From Burkholderia sp. OK233 (GTDB lineage: Bacteria; Pseudomonadota; Gammaproteobacteria; Burkholderiales; Burkholderiaceae), in NCBI RefSeq assembly GCF_900230185.1, contig NZ_OCSR01000001.1, positions 1,302,001 to 1,366,000 of the forward strand: a stretch of DNA of 64,000 nt, read 5' to 3'. The notes under the pieces were generated by a model that saw only the letters and a list, made by a program, of their open reading frames with translations, had not been told where the DNA came from and did not search any database. Shown here in pieces: positions 29,881-38,284 of the stretch (position 1 is its first letter; the number at the start of each line of letters is the position of its first letter). The translations under genes were made by a program, and so were the position numbers.

Positions 29881-31341
29881 CTATCCGACCGTGGTTTCGC
29901 GCGCCGTCTTCTTGCCCGATCCGGCACGCACCTTCACGGTTCTGGTGCTTTTCGCACCACCGACGCTCTGAAGATCGCGCATGAAGTTATCGCGCCACAC
30001 CGACACGTTGTTCTCACGCAGTTGCACCATCATGTCGCGATAACGCGCCTGACGCTCCACAAGCGGCATCTCCAGCGCTCTCGCCAGCGCCTCCGCCATA
30101 CCGTCGATATCGACCGGATTCACGATCAGCGCGCCATCCAGTTCCTGCGCAGCGCCGGCAAAGCGTGACAGCACGAGCACGCCCGGATTCTCCGGATCCT
30201 GCGCTGCCACATACTCCTTGGCGACGAGGTTCATGCCGTCGCGCAACGGCGTGACGTAGCCGACATGCGCCGTGCGAAACAGCGCAGCCAGCACCGAGCG
30301 CTCGTACTGCTTATGAATGTAAAGGATTGGCGTCCAGTCCAGTTCGGCAAAGCGGCCATTGATGCGTCCCGACTCCCCTTCGAGCTGCAGGCGGATGTCC
30401 TGGTACGCGTGCAGGTCGGCACGCGTCGGCGGTGCGATTTGCAGGAACGACACCTTGTTGCGTTGCGCGGTGAAATGTTCCAGCAAGCGCTCGAACGCGC
30501 GGAAACGTTCGACCAGGCCCTTCGAATAATCGAGGCGGTCCACGCTCATGATCAGCTTGCGCGAATGCAGCGCCGTCTTCATCGTGCGCACCGGCTTGCC
30601 TCGCTCGCCCGCCTTCGCGAGCTCGGCGATTTCGTCCGGATAGACGCCGATCGGATAAGCCGCAGCGCGCAACGTGCGGCCGAACGCATGGACGCTCAGC
30701 GGGCCGCTGGCCGACACGTCGATTGCGCCGTTCGCCTCATTGACGATGTAGTCGCAGAACGCCCGCAAATCCGGCGCGGTCTGGAAACCGAGCAGATCGA
30801 ACGAGCACAGTGCTTCGACCAGCTCGCGATGCGGCGGCACCGCCAGCAACACCTGCGACGCCGGAAACGGAATATGCAGAAAGAAGCCGATGCGATTCTT
30901 CACGCCGGCTGCGCGCAACGCCTGGGCAAAAGGAATCAGGTGATAGTCGTGGACCCAGATCACGTCGTCTTCGCGCAATAGCGGGACAAGTTGCTGGGCG
31001 AGCCACGCGTTGACGCGGCAATAGCCTTCGAAGTCGTGCCGGTCGTACTGCAACAGATCGGCGCGATAGTGGAACGCGGGCCACAGTGTCGCGTTCGAAA
31101 AACCGCGGTAGTACTGGTCGTAGTCGCGGCGCATCAGCGCGATGGTCGCGAAGGTCACCGGTCCGCGCTCTTCCACCTTGATCTGCGGCTGGCCCGAGCT
31201 CAGCACATCGCCGCTCCAGCCGAACCACATGCCGCCGGTTTCCTTCAGCGCGTCGTACACACCGACCGCCAGGCCACCCGCCGCCGGGCCGCCCTCCGAG
31301 ATCGGCGCAACCCGGTTCGATACGATGATCAGTCGGCTCAT
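29881..31341 (-). CDS. otsA: Trehalose-6-phosphate synthase OtsA
   Basis: Joins UDP-glucose and glucose-6-phosphate to trehalose-6-phosphate (GT20 family). The 486-residue protein begins [11 protein letters not shown] and shows [13 protein letters not shown], the catalytic-region motif [13 protein letters not shown] near 140, [11 protein letters not shown] near 270, and [17 protein letters not shown] near 370. It ends in a basic tail. The frame is open to 31503, but the ATG at 31341 matches the family start. otsB lies 67 bases upstream on the same strand, forming an otsBA operon for osmo- and desiccation protection. Confidence 0.96.
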   Translation of the reverse strand: MSRLIIVSNRVAPISEGGPAAGGLAVGVYDALKETGGMWFGWSGDVLSSGQPQIKVEERGPVTFATIALMRRDYDQYYRGFSNATLWPAFHYRADLLQYDRHDFEGYCRVNAWLAQQLVPLLREDDVIWVHDYHLIPFAQALRAAGVKNRIGFFLHIPFPASQVLLAVPPHRELVEALCSFDLLGFQTAPDLRAFCDYIVNEANGAIDVSASGPLSVHAFGRTLRAAAYPIGVYPDEIAELAKAGERGKPVRTMKTALHSRKLIMSVDRLDYSKGLVERFRAFERLLEHFTAQRNKVSFLQIAPPTRADLHAYQDIRLQLEGESGRINGRFAELDWTPILYIHKQYERSVLAALFRTAHVGYVTPLRDGMNLVAKEYVAAQDPENPGVLVLSRFAGAAQELDGALIVNPVDIDGMAEALARALEMPLVERQARYRDMMVQLRENNVSVWRDNFMRDLQSVGGAKSTRTVKVRAGSGKKTARETTVG

Positions 31342-31408
31342 GAAGCGCGATTCCCGATGCAGTAAGTCATGGTCGTTTGGGGACGGGGCGTCACCGGCAG
31401 CGTCACGA

Positions 31409-32158
31409 TCACGCTCCGCGCGCGGCCGCGACAATCGATTCCAGCCAGTCGAGCAGCGCCGTGACCGACTCGATACGCGTATGCGCCATCGTGTCGCCCG
31501 CACCTACCTTGATCGACAGGCCGCCGCGCTCGTTGACGACGGCAAAGCCTTTCTCGTCGGTCAGGTCGTCGCCGGCGAACACCGGCGTGCGGCCGACGAA
31601 CGGCGGCTCTTCCAGAAACGCGCGCATCGCGCGGCCCTTGTCGACGTCCTTCGGCTTGATTTCGTAGACCATCTTGCCCGGCTGCAACACATACGAGCCA
31701 GGATAATCGGCCACCAGCCGCCCGGTCGCCTCACGCGCCACCGGCTCGCGGTCGGGCGCGTTGCGATAGTGCAGCGCCAGCGCCGCCCCTTTGATCTCGA
31801 GCAGCATGCCGGGATGTTCGTTGACGACCTGCGCGAGCACCTGCTCCATGCGCAACAGCCGTTCGTCGTGGAAACCGATGCGCTGTGTGTCGCCGTTCGC
31901 GTCGCGCCGCTCGGCGCCATGCAAACCGGCGATCGGCAGATCGGGCATGCCGAGAAAACCGTCGATGCTGTCGATTCCGCGACCCGACACGATCGCGACC
32001 GCGCCGTTCGTGAGACTGCGCAACTCGGTCAGCAGCCCGATCACGCGCGGTTGCACCAGCACGCCGTCCGGCGTGGGCGCGAGTTCGACGAGCGTGCCGT
32101 CGAAGTCGAAGAAAAATGCCGTCTCGCCAGGAGACAGAACAGCCGGAAGTTCTTGCAT
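31409..32158 (-). CDS. otsB: Trehalose-6-phosphate phosphatase OtsB
   Basis: Removes phosphate from trehalose-6-phosphate. This 249-residue HAD-superfamily enzyme has the nucleophile/acid motif DFDGTL near residues 18-23, motif II SGRGIDSIDG near 58, and the metal-binding C-terminal motif AGDDLTDEKGF near 200. It is first in the otsBA operon. The leader upstream is shared with the divergent SCO1 gene. The Shine-Dalgarno is weak. Confidence 0.95.
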   Translation of the reverse strand: MQELPAVLSPGETAFFFDFDGTLVELAPTPDGVLVQPRVIGLLTELRSLTNGAVAIVSGRGIDSIDGFLGMPDLPIAGLHGAERRDANGDTQRIGFHDERLLRMEQVLAQVVNEHPGMLLEIKGAALALHYRNAPDREPVAREATGRLVADYPGSYVLQPGKMVYEIKPKDVDKGRAMRAFLEEPPFVGRTPVFAGDDLTDEKGFAVVNERGGLSIKVGAGDTMAHTRIESVTALLDWLESIVAAARGA

Positions 32159-32452
32159 CGGTTAATTTTGCCTTTCAGCCTACTGCGGCCGGAAAAGTGT
32201 GCGCATCTTACCGCGCATCCGTCAATTTTTCGAGAAAGTAAGCCGGGACACAAGCCGGGCCAGGCGGTGCCGCCGACGCCGCTCACGATTGCGTTCAAAA
32301 AGAGAACAATCCGGCTTCAACGAGCCTTCAGCTGCCTGCGTCAAATTGCCTCGCAAACCGCACAACCACGGGCGCTGCGCGACGTCATTGGAGATTTTGC
32401 GATACAGTCGCTGCCACGCAGACCATTGCAGTGACAACCCTATTTGCACACC
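32159..32452. other. Divergent intergenic region, otsB / SCO1
   Basis: 294 bases that must contain the promoters of otsBA (minus) and the copper-delivery genes (plus). I see no convincing hexamers, operators or hairpins, and no coding frame. Confidence 0.4.
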
Positions 32453-33202
32453 ATGACGGGCCGCGCGCCTGGCACGAACCAACCGAGTCCGTTCACGGGC
32501 AGCGTCACGCGCCGCTCTTCAATCGAGTCATTGAACCCTGCTTTGTTCCCCATCTTCTCGTCCCGCCACCAACAGCCGCACCGCTTAACGCCACGCCAGC
32601 CGTGGCCCGGGCGCCTGGTCGCGCTGACCGTGATGGTGGGCTCGCTCGCCGCGCTAACCGGCTGCACGCATCCCGCCGAACCGTTCCAGTTGACCAACGT
32701 GACCGGCCACCTGCCGGATCTCGATTTCGCGCTAACTGGCGACGACGGCAGCGCCGTAACCGGTGATTCGTTTAAAGGCCGCACGTCGCTCGTCTACTTT
32801 GGTTATACGCATTGCCCGGACGTCTGCCCAGAAACGATGGGCCGCCTGATGCAGGTGCTCGGCAAACTCGGCCCGGACGCGCAAAAAGTGCGCATCCTGT
32901 TCATCACGGTCGATCCGGCACGTGACACGCCCAAAGCGCTGCATGACTACGTCGGCGCTTTCGACTCGCAGCACGCCGAGGGCCTGACCGGCACCGACTG
33001 GCAGATCGAGTCGCTCGCCAAGCGTTACCGGGTCGCCTATCAGATGGAAAAGCGCGACCCCAACGGCAATTATGAAGTCACCCATAGCTCGGCCGTCTAC
33101 GTGTTCGACCCGCAAGGCCACGCGCGCCTGCTCGCCACCGATCACGATACTCCCGATGCGATCGCACAAGACCTGCGCCGCATCATTGATGACCGTTCCT
33201 GA
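32453..33202 (+). CDS. SCO1/SenC-type copper chaperone lipoprotein
   Basis: A thioredoxin-fold protein that delivers copper to the CuA site of cytochrome c oxidase. Using the ATG at 32453 it has 249 residues. A hydrophobic segment ending in lipobox LTGC puts the lipidated Cys near residue 71. The copper-binding CPDVC motif lies near 121-125, and VTHSSAVYVFD near 213 carries the conserved distal His. The N-terminal 50 residues before the membrane segment are unusual for a lipoprotein signal, so the true start may be further inside. It is followed by PCuAC and CtaG-like genes in one operon. Confidence 0.88.
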   Translation: MTGRAPGTNQPSPFTGSVTRRSSIESLNPALFPIFSSRHQQPHRLTPRQPWPGRLVALTVMVGSLAALTGCTHPAEPFQLTNVTGHLPDLDFALTGDDGSAVTGDSFKGRTSLVYFGYTHCPDVCPETMGRLMQVLGKLGPDAQKVRILFITVDPARDTPKALHDYVGAFDSQHAEGLTGTDWQIESLAKRYRVAYQMEKRDPNGNYEVTHSSAVYVFDPQGHARLLATDHDTPDAIAQDLRRIIDDRS

Positions 33203-33220
33203 CCTTTCCCGAGTTCACCC

Positions 33221-33682
33221 ATGTCGATCAAGAGCAAAACGTTCGCCGCACTGAGCTGCACCCTCGTCCTCTCATTCGGTTTCGCTTCGGCAGCGCATGC
33301 CGCGGGTACTAACGCGATCAGCGTCAAAGACGCCTGGGTCCGCTGGCTGCCGAACAACCTCCCCGCCGCCGGCTACGTGACGCTGGTGAACGCGAGCGAC
33401 AAGCCCGTCGACCTGGTTGATATCTCCAGCAACGACTACGGCGACGCGATGCTGCATCAAACCGTATCGAACGACTCGACGCAAAAGATGGTGATGGTCG
33501 ACAAGCTGACGGTGCCCGCGCACGGCCAGGTAGCGATTGCGCCGGGCGGCTATCACGTGATGCTCGAAGACGCGAAGCACAAGGTCGCGCCAGGCGACAC
33601 CGTGCATCTGATGCTGAAGTTCTCCGACGGCGAAACGCTCGATACGCCGTTCGCCGTCAAGTCGCCCGCCCAGACCAAGTAA
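33221..33682 (+). CDS. Periplasmic copper chaperone PCu(A)C
   Basis: 153 residues with a Sec signal peptide (cleavage after HAAGT or AHA near residue 28), then a cupredoxin-like domain with the PCuAC copper ligands spread over MLHQ, the following Met residues, VPAHGQ and GGYHVML. The family carries Cu(I) to CuA/Sco in the periplasm. It lies 18 bases after the SCO1 gene and 9 bases before the CtaG-like gene, so one transcript is likely. Length and motifs are normal. Confidence 0.9.
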   Translation: MSIKSKTFAALSCTLVLSFGFASAAHAAGTNAISVKDAWVRWLPNNLPAAGYVTLVNASDKPVDLVDISSNDYGDAMLHQTVSNDSTQKMVMVDKLTVPAHGQVAIAPGGYHVMLEDAKHKVAPGDTVHLMLKFSDGETLDTPFAVKSPAQTK

Positions 33683-33691
33683 CGCCCAGCG

Positions 33692-34576
33692 ATGAACCTG
33701 CTCTACTGGCTCGACCCTTGGGAGTTTTCGCCGACTGTCGTCATCGCCTTGCTGGTGCCGGCGATTCTTTTCGTGCGTGGCGCGCACAAGGCGAAGGTGT
33801 CGATTCTCCGGCGCATTTCCTTCTGGTTTGGGTTGGTCGCGTTGTATGTCGCGCTGCATACGCGGCTCGATTATTTCTTCGAGCATGAGTTCTTCATGCA
33901 TCGCGCGCAGCATCTGGTGTTGCATCACCTCGGGCCGTTCTTTATCGCCCTCTCCTATCCGGGCGCCGCGTTGCGCGCGGGCATACCGTTCAGCTGGCGG
34001 CAGCGCTTCGTGCGGCCGGCTCTGGAGACTCCGGTAGTACGCAAGCTGCTCGACGTGGTGATGCATCCGTTGGTCGCCGTCACGTTGTTCGTCGGGTTGA
34101 TCTACTTCTGGCTGATGTCGCCAATTCATTTCGTCGCGATGCTCGACTGGCGGCTCTATCGTGTGATGAACTGGAGCATGGTGATCGACGGGCTGCTGTT
34201 CTGGTGGCTCGTGCTCGATCCCCGCCCGGCGCCGCCGGCGCGTTTGTCGCCCGGCAAGCGCGTACTGGTGGTGATTGCCGCGATTCCGCCGCAGATCATG
34301 CTCGGCGCATTTATCTTCTTTACGCCGCGCGAGCTGTATCCGATCTACTCGATTTGCGGCCGTGCCTTCACGTGGCTGAGCCCGATGCGCGATCAGCAAA
34401 TCGGCGGCCTGTTGCTATGGATTCCGGGCTCGATGATGAGCGTGATCGGCGCGCTGGTGGCGTTGCGTCACTGGATGCGGTTGTCGGGACGCGGGCGTCT
34501 GCGCGGCGAGCGGCGCGCACAGGCGACGCAGGGCTTGACGCAGCCCGCGTCGACGCCTGCGAGCAGCCAGCGCTAA
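33692..34576 (+). CDS. ctaG: caa3_CtaG-type cytochrome c oxidase assembly membrane protein
   Basis: 294 residues with six to seven membrane helices. It belongs to the caa3_CtaG group, implicated in oxidase metallation, not the Cox11-type CtaG. The His-rich stretch EHEFFMHRAQHLVLHH near residue 70 is the hallmark of this group. Later His and Met residues (PIHFVAM, RHWMRL) could bind metal. The C-terminus is a polar Ala/Thr/Ser tail. Clustering with SCO1 and PCuAC supports a role in copper supply to a terminal oxidase. Confidence 0.85.
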   Translation: MNLLYWLDPWEFSPTVVIALLVPAILFVRGAHKAKVSILRRISFWFGLVALYVALHTRLDYFFEHEFFMHRAQHLVLHHLGPFFIALSYPGAALRAGIPFSWRQRFVRPALETPVVRKLLDVVMHPLVAVTLFVGLIYFWLMSPIHFVAMLDWRLYRVMNWSMVIDGLLFWWLVLDPRPAPPARLSPGKRVLVVIAAIPPQIMLGAFIFFTPRELYPIYSICGRAFTWLSPMRDQQIGGLLLWIPGSMMSVIGALVALRHWMRLSGRGRLRGERRAQATQGLTQPASTPASSQR

Positions 34577-34624
34577 GCATTTCGAATCGATTGCAGTCGC
34601 GGCGCTTGAAGCCGGTCTGTGCGC

Positions 34625-34674
34625 GAGCCGAGCCGAGCCGAGCCGAGCCGAGCCGAGCCGAGCCGAGCCGAGCC
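34625..34674. repeat. Pentanucleotide microsatellite (GAGCC)10
   Basis: Ten perfect tandem copies of GAGCC, located between the convergent ctaG-like and GNAT genes, 48 bases after one stop and 14 after the other. No mismatches are visible. It lies outside both reading frames as called. Confidence 0.97.
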
Positions 34675-34688
34675 GGCAGCAGTTTGGT

Positions 34689-35183
34689 TTAGGCCGAACG
34701 CATCCACACGTGCGGGATGCCGTCCTCTTCGTGAATCTCCGACACCGGCGTAAAGCCGAACGCGCCGTAGAAGCCCTGCAGATGCGCCTGCGCATGCAAA
34801 CGGATCGGCGTACCGGGCCACTGCGCCCGGATATGCGCGAGCGAGCGTTCGAGCATCGCGTTGCCGACGCCAATGCTGCGGAATTCCGCCGTGGTCAATA
34901 CGCGGCCGATGCGGATATCGGCGTCGTTGGCGTCCGGCAACAGCACGCGCAGATAGCCCGCGAGCGGCGGCTTCTTTTCACCGGGGCCAAAAACAAACAG
35001 GTGCCAGGCATCTGAATCGAGCCCGTCGATATCGCCATACAAGCAGTTCTGCTCGATGACGAACACCGCGCTGCGCGCGGCCAGCATCGCGTAGACTTCC
35101 GCGGCCGTGAGGTCTTCGAACGCTTTCCAGCGCCATTCGAGTTGCGCCAGTCGCGTGGCGGCGGTTTGCTGCGGTTCGGTCAT
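34689..35183 (-). CDS. GNAT family N-acetyltransferase, ElaA-like
   Basis: 164 residues with the ElaA-type GNAT layout: LEWRWKAFEDLTAAEVYAML near the start, FVIEQNCLYGDIDGLD near 45, then the acetyl-CoA segment IGRVLTTAEFRSIGVGNAML near 92-111, and LHAQAHLQGFYGAFGF before the C-terminus. The substrate is not known for the family. It is a stand-alone gene, convergent with ctaG across the GAGCC repeat. The Shine-Dalgarno is weak. Confidence 0.88.
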   Translation of the reverse strand: MTEPQQTAATRLAQLEWRWKAFEDLTAAEVYAMLAARSAVFVIEQNCLYGDIDGLDSDAWHLFVFGPGEKKPPLAGYLRVLLPDANDADIRIGRVLTTAEFRSIGVGNAMLERSLAHIRAQWPGTPIRLHAQAHLQGFYGAFGFTPVSEIHEEDGIPHVWMRSA

Positions 35184-35407
35184 GGAAAGGCTTCAAAAAA
35201 GAGGTGCGCCCGGAGGGGCGGCGGCAATGCGAAATTATGCCGCGCGTGGCGATCTTAGGCTACGCCGCGCCGATATTGGCGAGTTCGGCGGTGACCCACC
35301 CGCATGCTGCATCCAGCCGCCAGGCGCCCGATCGCACCGCCGTTACGCCACGCATTCAGGACGCTTCGTGGTCAATTGCGTCGATGCGGCCGCCAGCCGC
35401 AATCCTG

Positions 35408-36166
35408 CTAGGCGCTTGCAAAAACCGGCTCGACGGGCTGTGCGAGACAGTCGATCAGGTTACCGGGTCCGCACAGATGCAGCGCGCCCACCACCACCAA
35501 GGTGCGCTCCGGCCGCCTGAGCAGCGCCGTCACGCGCGCCGCCCACGCGCGATTGCGCATATCGAGAATGGCGTGGCGGATGCCGGGCAGATTGAACATC
35601 GGCGACTCGACGGCGATCTGGTGCACGGCTTCCAGATCGCCATGCAACCAGGCGGTGTGCATCCGCTCGAGCGTGCGCTGCGGTTCGTCGAGATCGGACA
35701 TCAGCATGCCGAGCGCGGTGCCAACTGCTTCAAGCGAAATCGATTCGAGCGACGCCGCCACGTCCTGCGCGGTCTCGAGATACTGGTACGGTTTGGCTTG
35801 CGTGAGCGCCGAGCGCAGCATCCGCGGCTCGACACCTTCGACGACCTGCTGAAACAGCGTCGGCGCGACGATCAGCGCGGCCCACGGACGTAGATCGACG
35901 AGCGGCGCCAGCGGGCCCTCGACGGGCCACACAGCCTGGAGCTGGTTCCACGCATCGACGGATAGCAGAGGCTGCAACTGATCGGCACCGCCCTGTGGGG
36001 GAGCCTTCAGAAACGGCAGGATCGTCGGCGGATCGGATTCGAAGACCAGCGATTCGGCCCAGTCATACGCTTCGGCGATCCATGGCGGCGTTCTGCGGCT
36101 CGTCGCCGGAAACAGATGCATCGAGCCGAGCAGACGGACATTGGTCCCGGTGAGTTGTAGGTACAT
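35408..36166 (-). CDS. TraB/GumN family protein
   Basis: 252 residues in the TraB/GumN (Tiki-like putative metalloprotease) family. The N-terminal GSMHLFP motif near residue 14 and the C-terminal GALHLCGPGNLID motif near 228 are the paired His motifs of the family. The Glu of LVFESDPP is also in place. No signal peptide is evident, so it is predicted cytosolic. The ATG at 36166 has GAGG five bases upstream and is preferred to the frame start at 36217. The upstream membrane gene ends 47 bases away, so they may be cotranscribed. Confidence 0.82.
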   Translation of the reverse strand: MYLQLTGTNVRLLGSMHLFPATSRRTPPWIAEAYDWAESLVFESDPPTILPFLKAPPQGGADQLQPLLSVDAWNQLQAVWPVEGPLAPLVDLRPWAALIVAPTLFQQVVEGVEPRMLRSALTQAKPYQYLETAQDVAASLESISLEAVGTALGMLMSDLDEPQRTLERMHTAWLHGDLEAVHQIAVESPMFNLPGIRHAILDMRNRAWAARVTALLRRPERTLVVVGALHLCGPGNLIDCLAQPVEPVFASA

Positions 36167-36213
36167 GCAGCCTCGTGTAGACGGGCAATTGCTCAAAGCG
36201 GCAATCGGGCAGT

Positions 36214-36618
36214 TCAATCAGCGGCGCGCTGCACGGCAGTCCGGCTCGCGGCCCCTCGCCACGCGGTCCGCATCGTGAACGCGACGAACAGCAGGAAAGC
36301 GATCTGCGAAAGGTACAGGTCCACGCGGATCGCATGATGCAGCGCGAACCATGAATTGTGCACCACGTCGGTCACGATGACAGCGACACAGAGGATCAGC
36401 CCTGCTCTCGGACTCAACAGCAATAGCAGAACCGTTAGCGGATCGATAAAAAGCAGTGATGTCCAGTAGATTTGTGTCAGCGGCGCCGCGCCGCCGTAGT
36501 CCCACCAGAGCCCGTGGACCAAAGCCACTTGCAGATGCGTCCAGGTGGCGCCGCAGAGGCATAGCGCGTAGATCAGGCGCAAATAGAAGGAGCGGCGTTC
36601 GGGGTTTGAGATACGCAT
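36214..36618 (-). CDS. Small membrane protein of unknown function
   Basis: 134 residues with four hydrophobic helices (about 12-35, 48-65, 70-88 and 98-118). Notable residues are the aromatic HGLWWDYGGAAPLTQIYWTSLLFIDP between helices 1 and 2, and VVHNSWFALHH near 87. It is not recognised. It ends just upstream of the TraB/GumN gene on the same strand, which suggests a two-gene unit. Its start lies about 30 bases from the terminator of the preceding gene's region. Confidence 0.6.
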   Translation of the reverse strand: MRISNPERRSFYLRLIYALCLCGATWTHLQVALVHGLWWDYGGAAPLTQIYWTSLLFIDPLTVLLLLLSPRAGLILCVAVIVTDVVHNSWFALHHAIRVDLYLSQIAFLLFVAFTMRTAWRGAASRTAVQRAAD

Positions 36619-36648
36619 GCCTGGTCAGTTTTGCATTCAAGAAGGATT

Positions 36649-36683
36649 AGAAAAATAGCCCCGGCATTCGGGGCTATTTTTCT
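36649..36683. terminator. Intrinsic terminator, probably bidirectional
   Basis: A 15-bp perfect stem, AGAAAAATAGCCCCG / CGGGGCTATTTTTCT, has a 5-base loop GCATT and built-in A/T-rich flanks on both strands. It lies 40 bases past the stop of the minus-strand gene at 36724-37458. Confidence 0.9.
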
Positions 36684-36723
36684 TACGCAGCAAAAGCGGA
36701 CAGTTTAATCGCGCACATTCGAA

Positions 36724-37458
36724 TCATTCTGCGCCTCTTTTGAACGACTCCAGTTCGCCGGTATAGCGTTCGTTTCGCACGCCATTACTGCCGTAATATT
36801 CTTCCACTGACTTCACCCAACGGCCAATCTCAGGCACATACCAGAACGCTTTATAAGTGCGTCCGGTCACCTGAACGGGGCCTGTTTTCTGCGCGTGAGT
36901 AATCATGGCGGTGTCGCCCTGCTGCGTCTGCACGGCTTGAGTGACAGTCTGTGTCGGCTCGAGTTGCGCAACCCATTCGCCTTCCGCTTCGACTTTAATC
37001 GCCTGAAATTTTCCCGCCGGCACCTCGACGGTTTCAGTATCCACCACCCGATATTGGCTGCTCCACTTTTGCGAAGCGAAGGCCTTGTTCGGATGCTGTT
37101 CCGTATATTCGAGGTTCCAGGTTTTGCCCGGCGATAGCGGGAAAACGAACGGCCGATTGACGACCACCTCCGCACCATTGACGTTCCGCTCGCGGCTCCA
37201 GTCGGCGCCCGCTATCACCTCATTCGGCGCCTGGGTCGAGCCCGCCTGCTTCGAGGTGTAGTAAATGTGGGAAGGGGTTGCGCGTAGGACAATCACTTCG
37301 TCGTGCGTCTGGCGCCATATTGAAGGCGCTTTCTCAAAGGTGTTGACGTAGGTCCACGAATCCCCGCCTTTAATGTCGGGAGGCGGTGCCGATTGCGCGA
37401 TCGCCAGCAGTGGCAACCCAATGGTAAACAGCACAGCAGCGGTTATGTTTTTTTTCAT
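36724..37458 (-). CDS. Secreted/periplasmic protein of unknown function
   Basis: 244 residues. A Sec signal peptide (MKKNITAAVLFTIGLPLLAIAQ, cleavage before SAPPP) is followed by a soluble beta-rich domain with many Trp, Thr and Val residues (GDSWTYVNTFEKAPSIWRQT; PGKTWNLEYTEQ; AFWYVPEIGRWVKSVEEY). The pattern of an outer-envelope beta domain is clear, but the family is not recognised. It has its own terminator. The upstream region to 38284 is AT-rich and gene-poor. Confidence 0.65.
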   Translation of the reverse strand: MKKNITAAVLFTIGLPLLAIAQSAPPPDIKGGDSWTYVNTFEKAPSIWRQTHDEVIVLRATPSHIYYTSKQAGSTQAPNEVIAGADWSRERNVNGAEVVVNRPFVFPLSPGKTWNLEYTEQHPNKAFASQKWSSQYRVVDTETVEVPAGKFQAIKVEAEGEWVAQLEPTQTVTQAVQTQQGDTAMITHAQKTGPVQVTGRTYKAFWYVPEIGRWVKSVEEYYGSNGVRNERYTGELESFKRGAE

Positions 37459-37756
37459 TGGTCGTATGTTGTATTAACAGCGGGTTTGCCCTGCCCCGTG
37501 CTTTCGCGATCTGGAAACATCAAGAACCATTGCATCGTAGGTCTAACGATGTTTCCGAATATGCGAAGCAGCATGAGATACTTTACATGATCGGCATCGA
37601 ACTGCCAGCGACCAATGCTTTATTCGGGGTTTTAAAAATTATTATAAGAAAATTGAAAGATAAAATAACAAAAATGAAAGGCGCGGATGACAATGTGCTG
37701 GAACGCGTTGCCTCGCAACCAAAACGCTCCGCGCTGGTATCTGCAACGATACCGCC

Positions 37757-37793
37757 AAAAAAAGAAAAGCCCGACAAGTCAGGGCTTTTCTTT
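37757..37793 (-). terminator. Duplicated tRNA-Cys terminator (second copy)
   Basis: AAAGAAAAGCCC, loop, GGGCTTTTCTTT followed on the minus strand by further T's. It is a near copy of the terminator at 39075-39111, with a shortened stem (one C lost, one G changed to A). Confidence 0.75.
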
Positions 37794-37804
37794 ACATCAA
37801 CTAC

Positions 37805-37860
37805 TGGAGGCGCGAACCGGAGTCGAGCCGGCTTGAACGGCTTTCCAAGCCGTCACTGCT
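37805..37860 (-). pseudogene. Partial, decayed copy of tRNA-Cys (3' half)
   Basis: From the CCA end (37805-37807) through the T-arm and anticodon arm it matches the 3' half of the intact tRNA-Cys at 39123-39196, with scattered changes. The T-loop TTCGACT became CTCGACT, and the anticodon GCA became GGA. The D-arm and 5' acceptor strand are missing, so it cannot be a functional tRNA. The identical spacer (ACATCAACTAC) and terminator also follow it, showing that the whole tRNA 3' end plus terminator was duplicated. Confidence 0.8.
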
Positions 37861-38284
37861 CATTTTAATTCAATTACTTATATCGATTGACTACCAAAAT
37901 TGACTGTCCCAAATATCCTCGCCAGCCCTGTTCGTTGTATTCGAGAGACCGCTCACGGCTAACCGATAACAGTCGCGATGGTAATGGACCTCTCAGGCTT
38001 GCTTGTATTGAGTCACTGCTCTCTTCGCGAAGACGGACCGCACGATTCGCGAACAGCACCTCGCTGAATGCGGCCCGTCCTCGACGAAGTTTTAATGTCA
38101 CCGCGCGCTAAAGTTAACCGCGGATCTGTCGTTAGGAGTATCGCAGACGCACGATCCATTTGACTTCCTCTATTCGACTTTCTGCGATACCGCAGGACTT
38201 CGCCGAAACGACGGGTGGGAAGGCCATATGGCTTACGAGCGCTGAAATCTTAATTGCACGCTAACTCGGAAACTGATCCCAGAA

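Larger units (their letters stand above)
37459..38284. other. Gene-poor, AT-rich stretch with tRNA-Cys remnant
   Basis: 826 bases with no gene I can support. Contents: an AT-rich patch at 37620-37680, a decayed copy of a tRNA terminator plus tRNA 3' half (37745-37860), and a 75-codon minus-strand frame (37874-38101) with no recognisable features. Base composition is clearly lower in GC than the neighbourhood, as expected for transferred or decayed DNA. Confidence 0.6.

Noticed and set aside
34415..34873. Minus-strand frame with GSARL repeats
   Set aside because: The protein repeat is just the GAGCC microsatellite read in frame. No ribosome-binding site, and it overlaps real genes.
37805..37860. 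Possible tRNA-Ser (anticodon GGA) gene
   Set aside because: The anticodon loop reads GGA, but the D-arm and 5' acceptor strand are missing and there is no long variable arm. The sequence tracks tRNA-Cys at 39123-39196, so it is a decayed fragment.
37874..38101. 75-codon minus-strand frame next to the tRNA-Cys remnant
   Set aside because: No recognisable motif, no clear Shine-Dalgarno, and a similar-length frame on the opposite strand. Not enough evidence for a gene.
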